Shown one piece after another: positions 47,201 through 57,788 of a DNA stretch of 64,000 bases. The stretch comes from Zarea fungicola (taxonomy: Eukaryota > Ascomycota > Sordariomycetes > Hypocreales > Cordycipitaceae). The position numbers and the translations under genes are program-made. The notes beneath the pieces were generated by a model that was not told the origin of the DNA, made no database searches, and saw only the letters and a program-made list of their open reading frames with translations. The stretch is from the NCBI GenBank assembly GCA_900169235.1, contig FWCC01000200.1, forward strand, positions 21,601 to 85,600. The letters are read 5' to 3'. Within the stretch, counting starts at the first letter, position 1. Each line of letters opens with the position of its first letter.

Positions 47201-50200
47201 CTGAACTTGACGAGCCTTACACCGCTGTCAAACGTATTCTTTCTCACTATCCTGAAGCTGAGAAGCAAATTGTCAATGCCCAGGATGTTCAGCACTTCCT
47301 CTTGTTATGTATGCGTCCTGGACAGAAGCCGGTAACCTTTATTCCCGCTCTCGATGACAACTTTGAGTTTTTCTTCAAGAAGGATTCATTGTGGCAGTCG
47401 GAGGACTTGGACGCAGTAATTGGTCAAGACGTTGGCCGTACCTGTATTCTGCAAGGGCCAACTGCCGTCAAGTTTTCTACTGTTTTGGATGAGCCAATCA
47501 AAACTATTCTTGATGGTATTCATGATTCTCATATTGAGTACCTCATACGTGATTATTATGCTGGCAAAGCCAGCTCGATTCCAACTATCGAGTACTTTGG
47601 TGGTGAACTCGTTGAGGCGGAGATCCCGCTCGACATCGAAGGTCTTACTGTCAGCTATGATGACCACAAGAACACCTATCGCCTCGCCACTGGTGCAGGT
47701 GCTGCAATGCCGCCATTGGATGCCTGGCTTTCGCTACTAGCTGGCCCCAACCGAAACTGGCGCCACGCCCTACTTATGTCGGACGTCGTCGTCCAGGGCC
47801 AGAAGTTCCAGACAAATCCTCTGCGTCGGATCTTTGCTCCTACCCGTGGCCTGTTTGTTGAAGTAAACTACCCCAACGACCCCTCCAAAACTGAGATCAT
47901 TGTCAAGGAACAGCCACGACATAACCAGTACGTCACTGTTATTGAAGTTAAGCTGGTAGGCAAGAATGGAATTCTCGTCAACATGATTAAGGATACCACG
48001 GCTCTCGGTCGCCCCTTGGCTCTCCCTCTTCACTTCACTTACCACCCAGAAGCTGGCTATGCCCCTATCCGCGAGGTGATGGATGACCGAAATGACCGTA
48101 TCAAGGAATTCTACTGGAAGGCATGGTTTGGCGAGGACCCCATGGATCTTGATGCCCGGGTTACCAGCCAGTTCGATGGCGGCAAGACTACCATCACCGG
48201 CGAAGCTATTAACGACTTTGTACATGCTGTCGGCAATACTGGCGAAGCTTTTGTAGACCGCCCAGGCAAGGTTGTGTATGCTCCAATGGATTTCGCCATT
48301 GTTGTTGGGTGGAAGGCTATTACTAAGCCTATCTTCCCTCGCACTATTGATGGTGACTTGCTTAAGCTTGTCCATTTGTCCAATGGCTTCCGTATGCTTC
48401 CTGGTGCTGAACCCCTGAAGAAGGGTGACGAAATCTCTACCACTGCTCAGATCAATGCCGTCATTAACCAGGAGTCTGGTAAGATGGTCGAAGTGTGTGG
48501 TACCATCACTCGAGATGGGCAACCCGTGATGGAAGTCACGTCACAGTTCCTTTACCGCGGAACTTATACCGATTATGAGAATACGTTCCAGCGTAAGGTT
48601 GAGACCCCCGTTGAGGTTCACCTCGCTAGCAGCAAGGACGTCGCAGTCCTTCGCTCTAAGGAGTGGTTCTCAACTGATGATATGCCGAACGATTTTGACC
48701 TTCTTGGCAAGACGCTTACCTTCCGCCTGCAAAGCTGGATGCGATACAAGAACAAGAACGTCTTCAGCAGCGTTGAGACGCGCGGTGAGGTTCTCCTTGA
48801 GCTCCCTACCAAGGAAATAATCCAGGTGGGTAGCGTTGACTACGAGGCTGCAGAGTCACACGGCAACCCCGTCATCGACTATCTTGAACGCAATGGTTCT
48901 CCTCTGGACCAGCCTATCAACTTTGAGAACCCTATTCCGCTCAGCGGCCGCACCCCCCTCCAGCTACGTGCTCCCGCCTCCAACGAGACTTATGCCCGTG
49001 TTTCTGGCGATTACAACCCCATTCATGTCTCGCGCGTTTTCTCTTCCTACGCTAGCCTCCCTGGCACAATTACCCATGGCATGTACTCGAGCGCTACCGT
49101 CCGTAGCCTTGTCGAGACCTGGGCTGCCGAGAACAATGTCGGGCGTGTCCGCAGTTTCCACGCCTCACTCGTTGGCATGGTTCTTCCCAACGACGATATT
49201 CAAGTTCAACTTCAGCACGTTGGCATGGTTGCTGGCCGCAAGATCATCAAAGTCGAGGTTAGCAACAAAGAGACAGAGGAGAAGGTTCTCCTTGGTGAGG
49301 CCGAGGTAGAACAGCCTGTGACGGCCTACGTCTTCACTGGTCAAGGATCGCAGGAGCAAGGTATGGGTATGGAGCTGTATGATAGCAGCCCTGTAGCCAA
49401 GGAGGTGTGGGATCGCGCAGACAAGTACCTACTGGACAACTATGGATTCTCAATCACAAACATTGTTCGAAACAACCCCAAGGAGCTGACTATTCACTTT
49501 GGCGGTCCTCGAGGCAAAGCCATTCGCCAGAACTATATGGCGATGACTTTTGAGACGGTTGCTGCAGACGGTTCGATCAAATCGGAGCGAATCTTCAAGG
49601 ACGTTGATGAAAAGACGACCTCTTATACATATCGCTCACCTACCGGTCTCCTGTCGGCAACTCAATTCACCCAGCCTGCCCTTACTCTTATGGAGAAGGC
49701 CAGCTTTGAGGATATGAAGTCCAAGGGCCTGGTTCCGCGCGACAGCACCTTTGCCGGCCATTCTTTGGGTGAATACTCTGCTCTGGCAGCTTTAGCGGAC
49801 GTCATGCCGATTGAGAGTTTGGTCTCTGTAGTGTTCTACCGCGGCCTGACGATGCAGGTGGCTGTCGAGCGCGATGCGGCTGGCCGCTCCAACTACTCAA
49901 TGTGCGCTGTCAACCCAAGCCGCATCTCCAAGACGTTCAACGAGGAAGCTCTGCAATTTGTTGTTAACAACATTGCTGAGGAGACTGGCTGGCTGTTGGA
50001 GATCGTCAACTATAACATTGCCAACATGCAGTACGTGTGTGCTGGTGATCTGCGGGCACTGGACACGCTGGCTGGTGTGACCAACTTCCTGAAGATGCAA
50101 AAGATTGACATTGAGGAGATGCGCAGCAATATCGAGGAAGCCAAGGACGCTCTGCGCGAGATTATCCGCGGGTGCGCCGAGGCTACTCTGAAGAAGCCTC

Positions 50201-50562
50201 TACCTCTGGAGCTGGAGCGTGGGTTTGCCACCATTCCTTTACGAGGAATTGATGTACCTTTCCATTCGACGTTTTTGAGATCTGGTGTCAAGCCCTTCCG
50301 GTCATTCCTACTCAAGAAGATCAACAAGACGACGATTGACCCTTCGAAGCTCGTTGGAAAGTATATCCCTAATGTCACTGCCAAGCCATTTGCTTTGACC
50401 AAGGAGTACTTTGAAGATGTGTACAAGCTGACCAACTCACCCAAGATTGGTGCCGTGCTAGCGAACTGGGACAAGATTACTCAAGATGGAGCTGGTGACG
50501 GCAAGGATGCCAGCGACAGCGGGGCGAGCGTCGAGTACGAGGGCCCTGGTGCGGCGGCGTAA
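44248..50562 (+). CDS. FAS1: Fatty acid synthase subunit beta (FAS1)
   Basis: A single uninterrupted coding exon gives 2104 aa, the usual size. Order: acetyltransferase with GHSQG (Ser286), FMN-dependent enoyl reductase ([20 protein letters not shown], then [18 protein letters not shown] and GSGFGGADD), dehydratase with a hot-dog fold and the YNPIH / ITHGMYSS region (His1593), and malonyl/palmitoyl transferase with [10 protein letters not shown] (Ser1839). The rest of the transferase domain is supplied by the alpha subunit's N-terminus. The start at 44248 ([11 protein letters not shown]) fits fungal homologues. It works with the divergent alpha gene in the cytosolic synthase. Codon choice is strongly biased against TTA, CTA and TCA in long stretches, which fits high expression and explains a 627-codon antisense open frame. 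Confidence 0.97.
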   Translation: MYGAGTGPQTGINTPRSSSSLRPLTLSHGTLETTFLVPTSLHFHASQLKERFTASLPAPTDELAQDDEPSSVAELLARYLGSVAEQVETGEDDAQGSYEEVLRLVLNEFERAFLHGNEVHALAATLPGIELKKLEVIKSYYAARSVSNRTIKPHESALLRAADDGAAGIYTIFGGQGNIEEYFEELRQVFNTYSGFVTELITNAAELLQTLSNDPSAEKSFAKGLDIMNWLQHPESTPDIDYLISAPVSFPLIGLVQLAHYEVTCKVLGITPGHLRERLRGSSGHSQGIVMAAATAAADSWESWREIATSTLTILFWVGTRSQQAFPVTSMTPTMLRESMDNGEGTPTPMLSIRDLSQDEVQKHIDVTNQYLPANRHISISLINSPRNLVVTGPPTSLYGLNSQLRKVKAPTGLDQTRVPYTERKVRFVNRFLPITAPFHSQYLTEATAMIDQDLKNVLIDSNSLGIPVFDTNTGKDLRTQVTGNIVPTLVRLITRDPVNWETATVFPNATHVLDFGPGGASGLGNLTSRNKEGTGVRVIIAGAVEGSLEAVGYKPELFDRDEENAIRYAIDWVKEFGPKVVKNSKGERYVDTKMSRLLGLPPVMVAGMTPATVPWDFVAATMNSGYHIELAGGGYFNAKSMTQALEKIENAIPAGRGITVNLIYVNPRAMAWQIPLLGRLRAEGVPIEGLTIGAGVPSIEVAQEYIETLGLKHIAFKPGSVEAIQAVINIAKANPTFPVLLQWTGGRGGGHHSFEDFHQPVLQMYGRIRRQENIILVAGSGFGGADDTYPYITGDWSKKYGYPPMPFDGCLFGSRMMVAKEAHTSKNAKQAIIDAPGLEDGQWEKTYKGPAGGVITVRSEMGEPIHKLATRGVRFWAEMDQKIFALPKDKRVAELKKNREYIIKKLNDDFQKVWFGCNKDGKTVDLEDMTYAEIVRRLVDLLYVKHQERWIDASFARLTGDFIHRVEERFTTSSGKASLLQSYAELDEPYTAVKRILSHYPEAEKQIVNAQDVQHFLLLCMRPGQKPVTFIPALDDNFEFFFKKDSLWQSEDLDAVIGQDVGRTCILQGPTAVKFSTVLDEPIKTILDGIHDSHIEYLIRDYYAGKASSIPTIEYFGGELVEAEIPLDIEGLTVSYDDHKNTYRLATGAGAAMPPLDAWLSLLAGPNRNWRHALLMSDVVVQGQKFQTNPLRRIFAPTRGLFVEVNYPNDPSKTEIIVKEQPRHNQYVTVIEVKLVGKNGILVNMIKDTTALGRPLALPLHFTYHPEAGYAPIREVMDDRNDRIKEFYWKAWFGEDPMDLDARVTSQFDGGKTTITGEAINDFVHAVGNTGEAFVDRPGKVVYAPMDFAIVVGWKAITKPIFPRTIDGDLLKLVHLSNGFRMLPGAEPLKKGDEISTTAQINAVINQESGKMVEVCGTITRDGQPVMEVTSQFLYRGTYTDYENTFQRKVETPVEVHLASSKDVAVLRSKEWFSTDDMPNDFDLLGKTLTFRLQSWMRYKNKNVFSSVETRGEVLLELPTKEIIQVGSVDYEAAESHGNPVIDYLERNGSPLDQPINFENPIPLSGRTPLQLRAPASNETYARVSGDYNPIHVSRVFSSYASLPGTITHGMYSSATVRSLVETWAAENNVGRVRSFHASLVGMVLPNDDIQVQLQHVGMVAGRKIIKVEVSNKETEEKVLLGEAEVEQPVTAYVFTGQGSQEQGMGMELYDSSPVAKEVWDRADKYLLDNYGFSITNIVRNNPKELTIHFGGPRGKAIRQNYMAMTFETVAADGSIKSERIFKDVDEKTTSYTYRSPTGLLSATQFTQPALTLMEKASFEDMKSKGLVPRDSTFAGHSLGEYSALAALADVMPIESLVSVVFYRGLTMQVAVERDAAGRSNYSMCAVNPSRISKTFNEEALQFVVNNIAEETGWLLEIVNYNIANMQYVCAGDLRALDTLAGVTNFLKMQKIDIEEMRSNIEEAKDALREIIRGCAEATLKKPLPLELERGFATIPLRGIDVPFHSTFLRSGVKPFRSFLLKKINKTTIDPSKLVGKYIPNVTAKPFALTKEYFEDVYKLTNSPKIGAVLANWDKITQDGAGDGKDASDSGASVEYEGPGAAA

Positions 50563-52099
50563 CTAAAAGTAATAGATGAAAGATGCGGTTGAGTGGTTCA
50601 TATTTCAATTAGTAAGGGAATCATGGTGGCCGGCCACAGAATTGTGTTGATTCTGGAGGATTGGAGCAAGCCATGATGAGCCATTGGTGACTGTTTTGTT
50701 CATAGTGTTAAAAAGAGACTGTGACGGGGGAATGGCTTGACTGCAGTACAGCAGCAAGAATGACGATGAAAGAAGCTTTACATTTTAGAATTTGTGTTTG
50801 ACAAGAAAGTATTATTAGTATTGGTACATATTTTTTTTTTTATAGATTTTATGACTGTTTAACTTGCTATTCCTGACGAGTGCGACGCGTGAGGCGTGTG
50901 TTGACTGTGCCACGTTGGATGGGCTGTGCGGGGATAGTAAACTTTATCGTATTCTGTTACATGACAAGAAAATATACCAGTGTGCAAGAAGGGACATTGG
51001 TAAGGCGAACCAAATCAAGCAAGAGGAATGAGGAAATAGATGAGAGAGAGCTACAAGACAGGGCAAGATGATAATGTCGCAAGGCGTCCGTTGCACGGGA
51101 CACTGTTCGAGCTTGGGAGACCAGGCCCGAACAAGCACACCCACGCCCACGGCTACCGGCGACGCCCGCCGTGACGGAGGACCGCCAGAGTGGAAGCCGA
51201 TAGGGCGGCAGCGAATGAGATCAGAGGGGTGACGGCGGGGCTGATTTGGGGGCCGCCAGTGTAAAGTTGGCACTGTAAACAGGTGAACGAAGCCGCCGAC
51301 ACCCCTGTACCTGGTGCCCGGAGACGGCCACCAACCACTGTTGTGTCTGTGTTTTCAGATGGACCAGACACTACTAGTTAACTAGTAGGTACGGAGTCAA
51401 GTACCGGCAGCGCCAACGAGTTCCACCGCCAAGGCTTGTTGGGTTCTTACCCCAGCCAAAACCGTATAATATAAGAGCGCAGTCTGCCCCCCCCAAAACC
51501 CTCGTTTTAGAATGGAGCTTTGAGGGTTTGGAAGACTTGCCTTTTCTCTCTGGGTTATTCATCTTGTGTTGGCAGCCCAATACAATTTCTTTCACCCCCC
51601 ACGTTTGGTTGTGGAATTTGTCCTGTCTGCCAACTGTTTGCCAAGACTGCACAACCTCTCTCCCTCAGTTCGCACTGTCTGGCTGACTTGTTACCGTCAC
51701 ACAAGACACCACCGAGACTTGTGTAACTGTCCGTCCTGCATCGCATCTTGATTGTCGCCCTTTCGGGACCAGCCAGACTGTCTCAGATTTGTCGTTTCTG
51801 TGTTGCCACCCCACGGTTTGGAATACGACATAAGCGTTCGACGCCCGCCCACTTGATCTGTCACTTGCGACTCTGCACGTCGCCGCATTCTCTCACAAAC
51901 CCTCCTGCAACGGAACAAGGTTGGGATACACACGGCATCATACATCTCATCTGACACCTGGCATTCTTCTTTATTCGGCCCCATTTTCCTTCCAGAACAC
52001 GTCGTAGAAGGAATTGACATGATACTTTTGTTTGCAAATTGAAACGCCAAACTTGCCTTCTATTCACACCTGACACGTAAAGCCGCTTTCTTCCACACA
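50563..52099. other. Intergenic region, 1.5 kb
   Basis: It lies between the FAS1 end and the guanine deaminase start. The part nearest 52099 is C/T-rich and is probably promoter and leader. Short overlapping ORFs on both strands lack recognisable features. Confidence 0.5.
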
Positions 52100-53643
52100 A
52101 TGAGAGCTGGCCAACAACGAAACCAGCTGCTGCTGGGCACCTTTGTGCATAGCAAATCGAAAAGGGAACTCGAAATCATCCACAATGCCGCCATTGCAGT
52201 TGATATGGCTGGCAAAATTGCCGCTGTCGAAAAATACCAGGGCAGTATAGATGAAGCCAAAACTCAGGCTCTTACCAAGCTAGGCTGGGAGGTCGACGAG
52301 GTCGAGATTCACGCCACCAAAGAAGGCCAATTCTTTTTCCCTGGCTTCATCGGTACGTTGTATATACACCTCAAAGACTCAGGCTTTTTACTAACCAAAA
52401 GCCAGATACCCATATTCACGCCCCTCAATACCCAAATGCCGGCATCTTTGGCAAGACAACGCTCCTAGACTGGCTGGAGAAGCACACCTTTCCCATGGAA
52501 GCCAGCCTCAAGGATCTTTCCCGCGCCCGTCAAGTTTATACCGCCGTCATCCGCCGTACACTGTCCCATGGCACCACCACGGCCGCCTACTACGCCACCA
52601 TCGATGTCCCCGCGACCAACCTCCTCACCGATCTCTGCCTCGCCATCGGCCAGCGCGCTTTTGTCGGCCGTGCCTGCATGGACCGCCCTGGTATCAACCC
52701 AGTCTACTACCGCGATGAGTCCACCGCGGCCTCTCTGCGCGCCACAGAGGAGACGATTGCGCACATCCGCGCCGTGGATCCCAAGTGCGACCTGGTCGCG
52801 CCCATCCTGACACCCCGATTCGCGCCGTCTTGCACGTCCGACGCCATGCACGCTCTCGCCAAGCTACAGCAGCAAGGTGGGTACCTGGCGCAGACGCACA
52901 TTTCCGAGAACACGGGCGAGGTAGCCCTCGTAAAGGCTATCTTCCCCGAAGCCCGGTCCTACGCACACGTCTACGACGACCATGGCCTACTGACGCCTAA
53001 AATGGTGCTTGCGCATGCTGTCCACCTCACCGAGGAGGAGGGAGACCTCATTGCCCGCCGCGGCAGCAAGATTGCTCACTGTCCCTGCAGCAACTCTTCC
53101 CTGACGAGCGGCACCGCGCGTGTTCGCTGGATGTGGCAAAAGGGTATCGAGGTTGGTCTCGGCACCGACGTGTCTGGCGGATACTCCCCGTCCATCCTCG
53201 AGGCCGCTCGCCAGGCCACGCTTGTCAGCCGCCACATCGCCGCGACAACGGGCGATGTGGACGAAAAGGAGCGCTGCAAGCTGACGGTGGAGGAGGCCTT
53301 GTACCTGGCCACACGTGGCGGCGCACTCTGTCTGGGCCTTGAGGATCGCATCGGCGGCTTCGAGGTCGACAAGGACTGGGACGCGCAGCTCATTGGGCTC
53401 GCTCGCGTGGCGGAGTCAGGTCTGCGTGAGGGCGAGGAGTATACGGAGAATGGGACGGGTATGGGTGCGGCAGTGGAGGCCAACGGTGTGATCCCCGCGC
53501 TGAATGGCTGCGACAAAGGCAATGTCGACATCTTTGGCTGGGAATCGTGGGAGGAGACCCTGGCCAAATGGCTGTACAATGGAGATGACCGCAACACGAA
53601 AAAGGTTTGGGTTAAGGGTCGCCTTGTTCATGCGAGAAGATGA
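52100..53643 (+). CDS. Guanine deaminase
   Basis: Exons 52100-52352 and 52406-53643 give about 496 aa. It hydrolyses guanine to xanthine and ammonia in purine salvage and catabolism. It is a zinc amidohydrolase: DTHIHAPQYPN supplies the first metal histidines (His87, His89; the intron splits this motif's aspartate codon), THISEN and HAVHLTEEE supply the next, and GTDVSGGYSPS contains the late aspartate. HCPCSNSSLTSG between them is the guanine deaminase substrate block. The length is close to yeast Gud1. It should be cytosolic; no signal or membrane segment is visible. No other purine gene is adjacent. Confidence 0.93.
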
Positions 53644-54414
53644 GTGATAAAAAAATAACAACTGAACGCAACGGCTTTTTTCGGCACTCGGAGTACAGAG
53701 GAAATGATTCATGTTTATCATATGAAATTTACGGCGCCTCAAGATTTTCTTCGTGACATAGTCTTAGAGTTTTTAGAGAATGAATTTTCGCAAGACATGA
53801 ACATTGTCCCATTTGAAACTGATGGCTTCAAGACTTTCTCATTTATTGATCAAGAAAAACAGAAAAACGGAGACGCCGGCTAAAGCATGAAGTTAATTCT
53901 CTCAAGGAAGCAAGCTGAGAGAATGCAAGATATAATCACATTCCAAAATCAATGCCGACGAAGAGCAACAAACAATTTCGAGATAGAAAGCCAAGATGAA
54001 GATTCAATATTTCCAACACCAGACGCCCAAAGTAGATCTCCGCAAAATTTGGTTAAATAAAAAAAAAGGCTAGCCAGCCTGCCAACTCCGAAACATGAAA
54101 AATATTCGTTTTCTTCGTCCCTCTTTCAAAATACTCTGCTGTCTTCCTCCCTCGCCCCTTGTACAATACATTGCAAAAAAAAAGAGAAAGTTACCAAACG
54201 CTGATTCCGCCCAGAAACAAGAGAAAAAAATCCCAATAAATTTGCCCAGACATAATTTGATCACGCTCTCTGTCGTTGCAGAGGGTTGACATCCAACCGG
54301 ACGGTTGCCACTAAAAGACAAAAACTTGCTGCAAACAAGAAAACCGATCGACTTTCCAATTGTGAAGAGCCTGTGCTTTCCCCCGCAGCCCCTCACCGTC
54401 TCTCTCAGAAAAAC
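53644..54414. other. Convergent intergenic region
   Basis: This lies between the convergent ends of the guanine deaminase and bZIP-like genes. It is AT-rich, with A runs and no supported gene. Confidence 0.5.
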
Positions 54415-55977
54415 TCATCTCCTTCCCCCCTCCAAGGCTCTTCTCCTCTCCTGGGTACGGATCGCTCTCTTGCTGGACTCGCGCGCCTTGCGCTGGTCCT
54501 CTAGTTTCTGACTGTGCCTGTTGACCCGCGCATGCATCTCGGCCGTAATGGCCATCTTGACCGGCAGCGGCACGATACCCGCGCTGTCATCCCTGTCACC
54601 AGTGCCAGCGCCAGCACCATCGTGACCACCAACACCACCAAAGCCAACTGCAGCAGCAGCAGCAGCCGCCTCATCCTCCCCATTTCCAGTCTTAATACCG
54701 CCTATGCCGTCGGTATACACGTAGTCGAAGCCCCCCCACGCCACACTCGGCAGCCGCCGTCCCCCTTCTGTCCCTCCCGTGAGCGCTACAAGCTGGAGCC
54801 GGAGCCAGAAGCACTCAGCCGCCTTGGCGTTGAGTAGGAGCCGCATATTTTCCAGTGCCTCTACCCGCAGCAGCCTCGACTTCTTCGCAGCCATGTTGTT
54901 ACGCTCCTGATCTGCCCTCTTGTTAACCTCGGAGAGGCGCCGAATCTCGGCCTCGGTGTCGTCGTACAGCGCGCGCGGCATGTCTGACCGTAACTTGGGC
55001 ATCTCACACGGCGGCTTCTTGTCGGGCAGGTCCTGTACCTTGGTGGGCGGCAGCACAGGCGGGTGCTCCTCCTCGTAGATGACCTCACCGGCGATGAGGT
55101 CCAGCCGCCGGTTGCGCTCCTGGGGGTCTAGATCTGCGGGGAGTGTGATGCAGGCCTCCTCGAGCGTGAAGCCGCCTAAGCGCATCATTTCGTACCGTGG
55201 CGGGCTGGCTGGACGGCGACTGCTGCTGCCGCTGCTGCCTTTTCTTCTGCTGCCGCCGTCAGTGGATGGCTGTCGGAGAGTGTAACCAGACGAGGACATC
55301 GGAGACGGCTTGGAGAGTGCAGCAGCGGCTGCATTCGAAGTCATGTTTCGGCGCGCGGAACGGCTGGCGTAGTACTGGATTGTGTGAGTTGAAGGTTGGC
55401 GCTGTGAGGGCGAAAAGTGTACGGCCGGCTCGAAGCAATCCGGCTGGGGCAACAGCTCGTGGATCAAAGGTTGGTATACAGCGGCAGGCGTCGGCTTGAG
55501 TGCCACTTGGGGTGGTGTTGGAAGGAAGTTATGGTAGCTGATGACGTTTTCGGCGGCACCTGACCCCGTCACAGGAGAGAACTGGGGTTCTTGCTGGTAC
55601 AGTTCTATCCCTTGCTGGTAAGCGAACTCTGGTTGGAAGCCTTGAAAGTCTGGGATCGCTAGCAGATGGCTGTACTGCTCCAGCTCCTCCAGCGACTGAG
55701 TCGGGTTGAATGCGAGCACTGGCTGTTCCTCTTGCAGATATTGCCCCTCCTGGTTATGCTTTGGCTGTACCTGGACGGCAATTTCTCTGTCACTGGGGAA
55801 AGGGCGTTGACCATTCTTTAGTCGGTAGGTCTCTTCGTTATCGTCGATTTCCTCTTCGATGGGCAACGGCCGCTTGTGTTTCCCCTTTATGGCTGTTACT
55901 GTTTGTCCTGGCGATACATTTGGGAACTGGAGGGGTGTCGAGTTAAGGTTGGCGTTGAGTCGGGAAGAGGGAGCCAT
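54415..55977 (-). CDS. bZIP-like transcription factor
   Basis: An intron-free frame of 520 aa starts at ATG 55977. The first 250 residues are disordered and Gln/Pro/Ser-rich. Near residues 340-390 is a basic region with N-x2-AA-x2-SR (RNNMAAKKSRLLR), followed by heptad positions Leu, Leu, Cys, Leu counted from that arginine, so the zipper has a cysteine in its third position. The C-terminus is Ala/Gly-rich and then strongly basic. The layout fits a fungal bZIP regulator binding DNA as a dimer in the nucleus. The Cys in the zipper and the short spacing after the basic region are unusual. The next gene upstream on the same strand is the NIT4-like regulator. Confidence 0.75.
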   Translation of the reverse strand: MAPSSRLNANLNSTPLQFPNVSPGQTVTAIKGKHKRPLPIEEEIDDNEETYRLKNGQRPFPSDREIAVQVQPKHNQEGQYLQEEQPVLAFNPTQSLEELEQYSHLLAIPDFQGFQPEFAYQQGIELYQQEPQFSPVTGSGAAENVISYHNFLPTPPQVALKPTPAAVYQPLIHELLPQPDCFEPAVHFSPSQRQPSTHTIQYYASRSARRNMTSNAAAAALSKPSPMSSSGYTLRQPSTDGGSRRKGSSGSSSRRPASPPRYEMMRLGGFTLEEACITLPADLDPQERNRRLDLIAGEVIYEEEHPPVLPPTKVQDLPDKKPPCEMPKLRSDMPRALYDDTEAEIRRLSEVNKRADQERNNMAAKKSRLLRVEALENMRLLLNAKAAECFWLRLQLVALTGGTEGGRRLPSVAWGGFDYVYTDGIGGIKTGNGEDEAAAAAAAVGFGGVGGHDGAGAGTGDRDDSAGIVPLPVKMAITAEMHARVNRHSQKLEDQRKARESSKRAIRTQERRRALEGGRR

Positions 55978-57788
55978 TTTTATCTATGCAAAGTGAAATG
56001 GCTGTGATGAAATGAATAGCAAGACGGAGCCAAATGACGGCCGCGGTGTGTGTCGTGTAGCAACGAATCACTTGGACAGAGGAGAGAGTGTGAGTACAAG
56101 GTGAGCAGACAGTGTAATACTGACAGAAGCGAGCTGTCACCTGTATGGTACAGTTAGGAATAAAGTTGGTCGTGCTTGATGCAAGAGCAGCGGCCTTGAG
56201 TCAAGATGGTGGTGATGCTGCGATATAAGTACTGGGATGCTATGAATGTGTAACAGAAAAACGGTATCGTGATTCACATACAAAAATTCCCGGAAACGAG
56301 AACGAGAAGATGGGATGACGATAGAGCAATGAGACAAAAGAATAAAACTGAATAAATAATAAATAATAAAACTAAAAAAAAACCCAAAATAAAGCAAAAT
56401 CTCAAACAAGAAAAACCTGACCGACCTGATGGGCGAATAGGTCAGTTAGAATGGTCACCGGGGCCAAGCCGAAACACCAGTGCACAATAGAAGCTCGGTG
56501 TGATTGTATGTGTGCTGCAGCCAAAACTGTAGGTGAATGGGAGACAATGACAAAGGGCAGACCAATTAGCTGAAGGGGAACGGACTCCTAAAAGCGGCAG
56601 TACAACGTACTTAACGGAACCAGCACTCTCCCCCCCCCGGCGGGCATTTTCTAAATAAAGAAAGACTTTTGAGAGAATAAACAAACCTGTCCTCTATTTC
56701 TTGTTGCTACTAATATGAACGACAGGGAGCTGCCTTCTCATCTCCTCAAAGCCAAGAAGTAACCGTATAATAATAGTTTGGAAACCATGCAGCAAACAAT
56801 CCATCCAATACTTGAAACAATTTATTCAAAACAAAATGAAAGGCCGTTTCGACTAACGTGATAAAATAACAAAGAGGTATTGACAACAAAAAGTATTTGC
56901 TGCCTGCCAGCTGCAGTTCGCTTTGGGAGTCGTTGCTATGGCTCAACCCAGGAGTTTAAGCAGGTATAGGTGCATACAAACCTCTCTGCACAAAAGAGAC
57001 AACCATTGCTTTTAGCGAGAGTCCGCATCTAGAGAGGAACCGGAGTGGTGGAATTGAATGTTAAAGTAGAAAAAGTAAGAGTAGAAATAGCCATCCAACC
57101 GGAGGGAGAAGAAGAATAATAATATTTAAAAAAGAGGGTGGCGGCTGTATAAGCCAATGAAGCTGAATGATGTAGTTACACTCTGGCCAGCTTTCGTGCA
57201 ACACGACACCCATTCCACCTTGTCACTGTCTTTCTCTATTTCTTGCTCTTGTACAACCAACAAATATGTTGTGTGGCCGGCTTGCGAAAAGGCAACAACC
57301 TGACAGCACATATCCCGTCCTCTCTGCTTCTGCCAGAGCCGTGCAACGCGACGCCTCTGGAGCGCATTATTTCTAGATAGTCTGCTTGGTTTCTATCGAA
57401 GAGTTATCCTCTATGGTATAATAATGCACTAATTCTTGATAGACCTGTCAACACACCTAATGGTCCCCATATGTCGTGAGAAAATCGCCTAAAGTCAATG
57501 ACGCCTTTCCTTAGTTATCATCCCATTGTTGACAACAAAGCTAGCTATCAATCAATAGTCCAACGTAGTTTTCGACGAAACTATCAACATGTTTAATTCA
57601 AGTCATATCATCATGTCTGTAAAATCCCCAGCCAGACTAAAAATAAAATTTTAACTGGGCGTTTCTAGATTTAGCCCAGCACAAAAACCAGCGCCAAAGA
57701 AAGAAAAAATAAATAACAGTCACACAACCAGTCGGTTTCTTTGTCATTCATCACATCATCTTCCACTCTTCTCGTGTGCGGCCTGCCG
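55978..57788. other. Intergenic region, 1.8 kb
   Basis: This is probably the bZIP promoter and leader plus the 3' end of the NIT4-like gene. It is AT-rich with several A/T runs. No ORF has a convincing start or motif. Confidence 0.5.

Noticed and set aside
45412..47295. 627-codon open frame on the minus strand inside FAS1
   Set aside because: Its codons are exact complements of FAS1 codons. Antisense stops would need sense TTA, CTA or TCA, which this highly expressed gene avoids, so the long open frame is a by-product of codon bias. It has no recognised domain.
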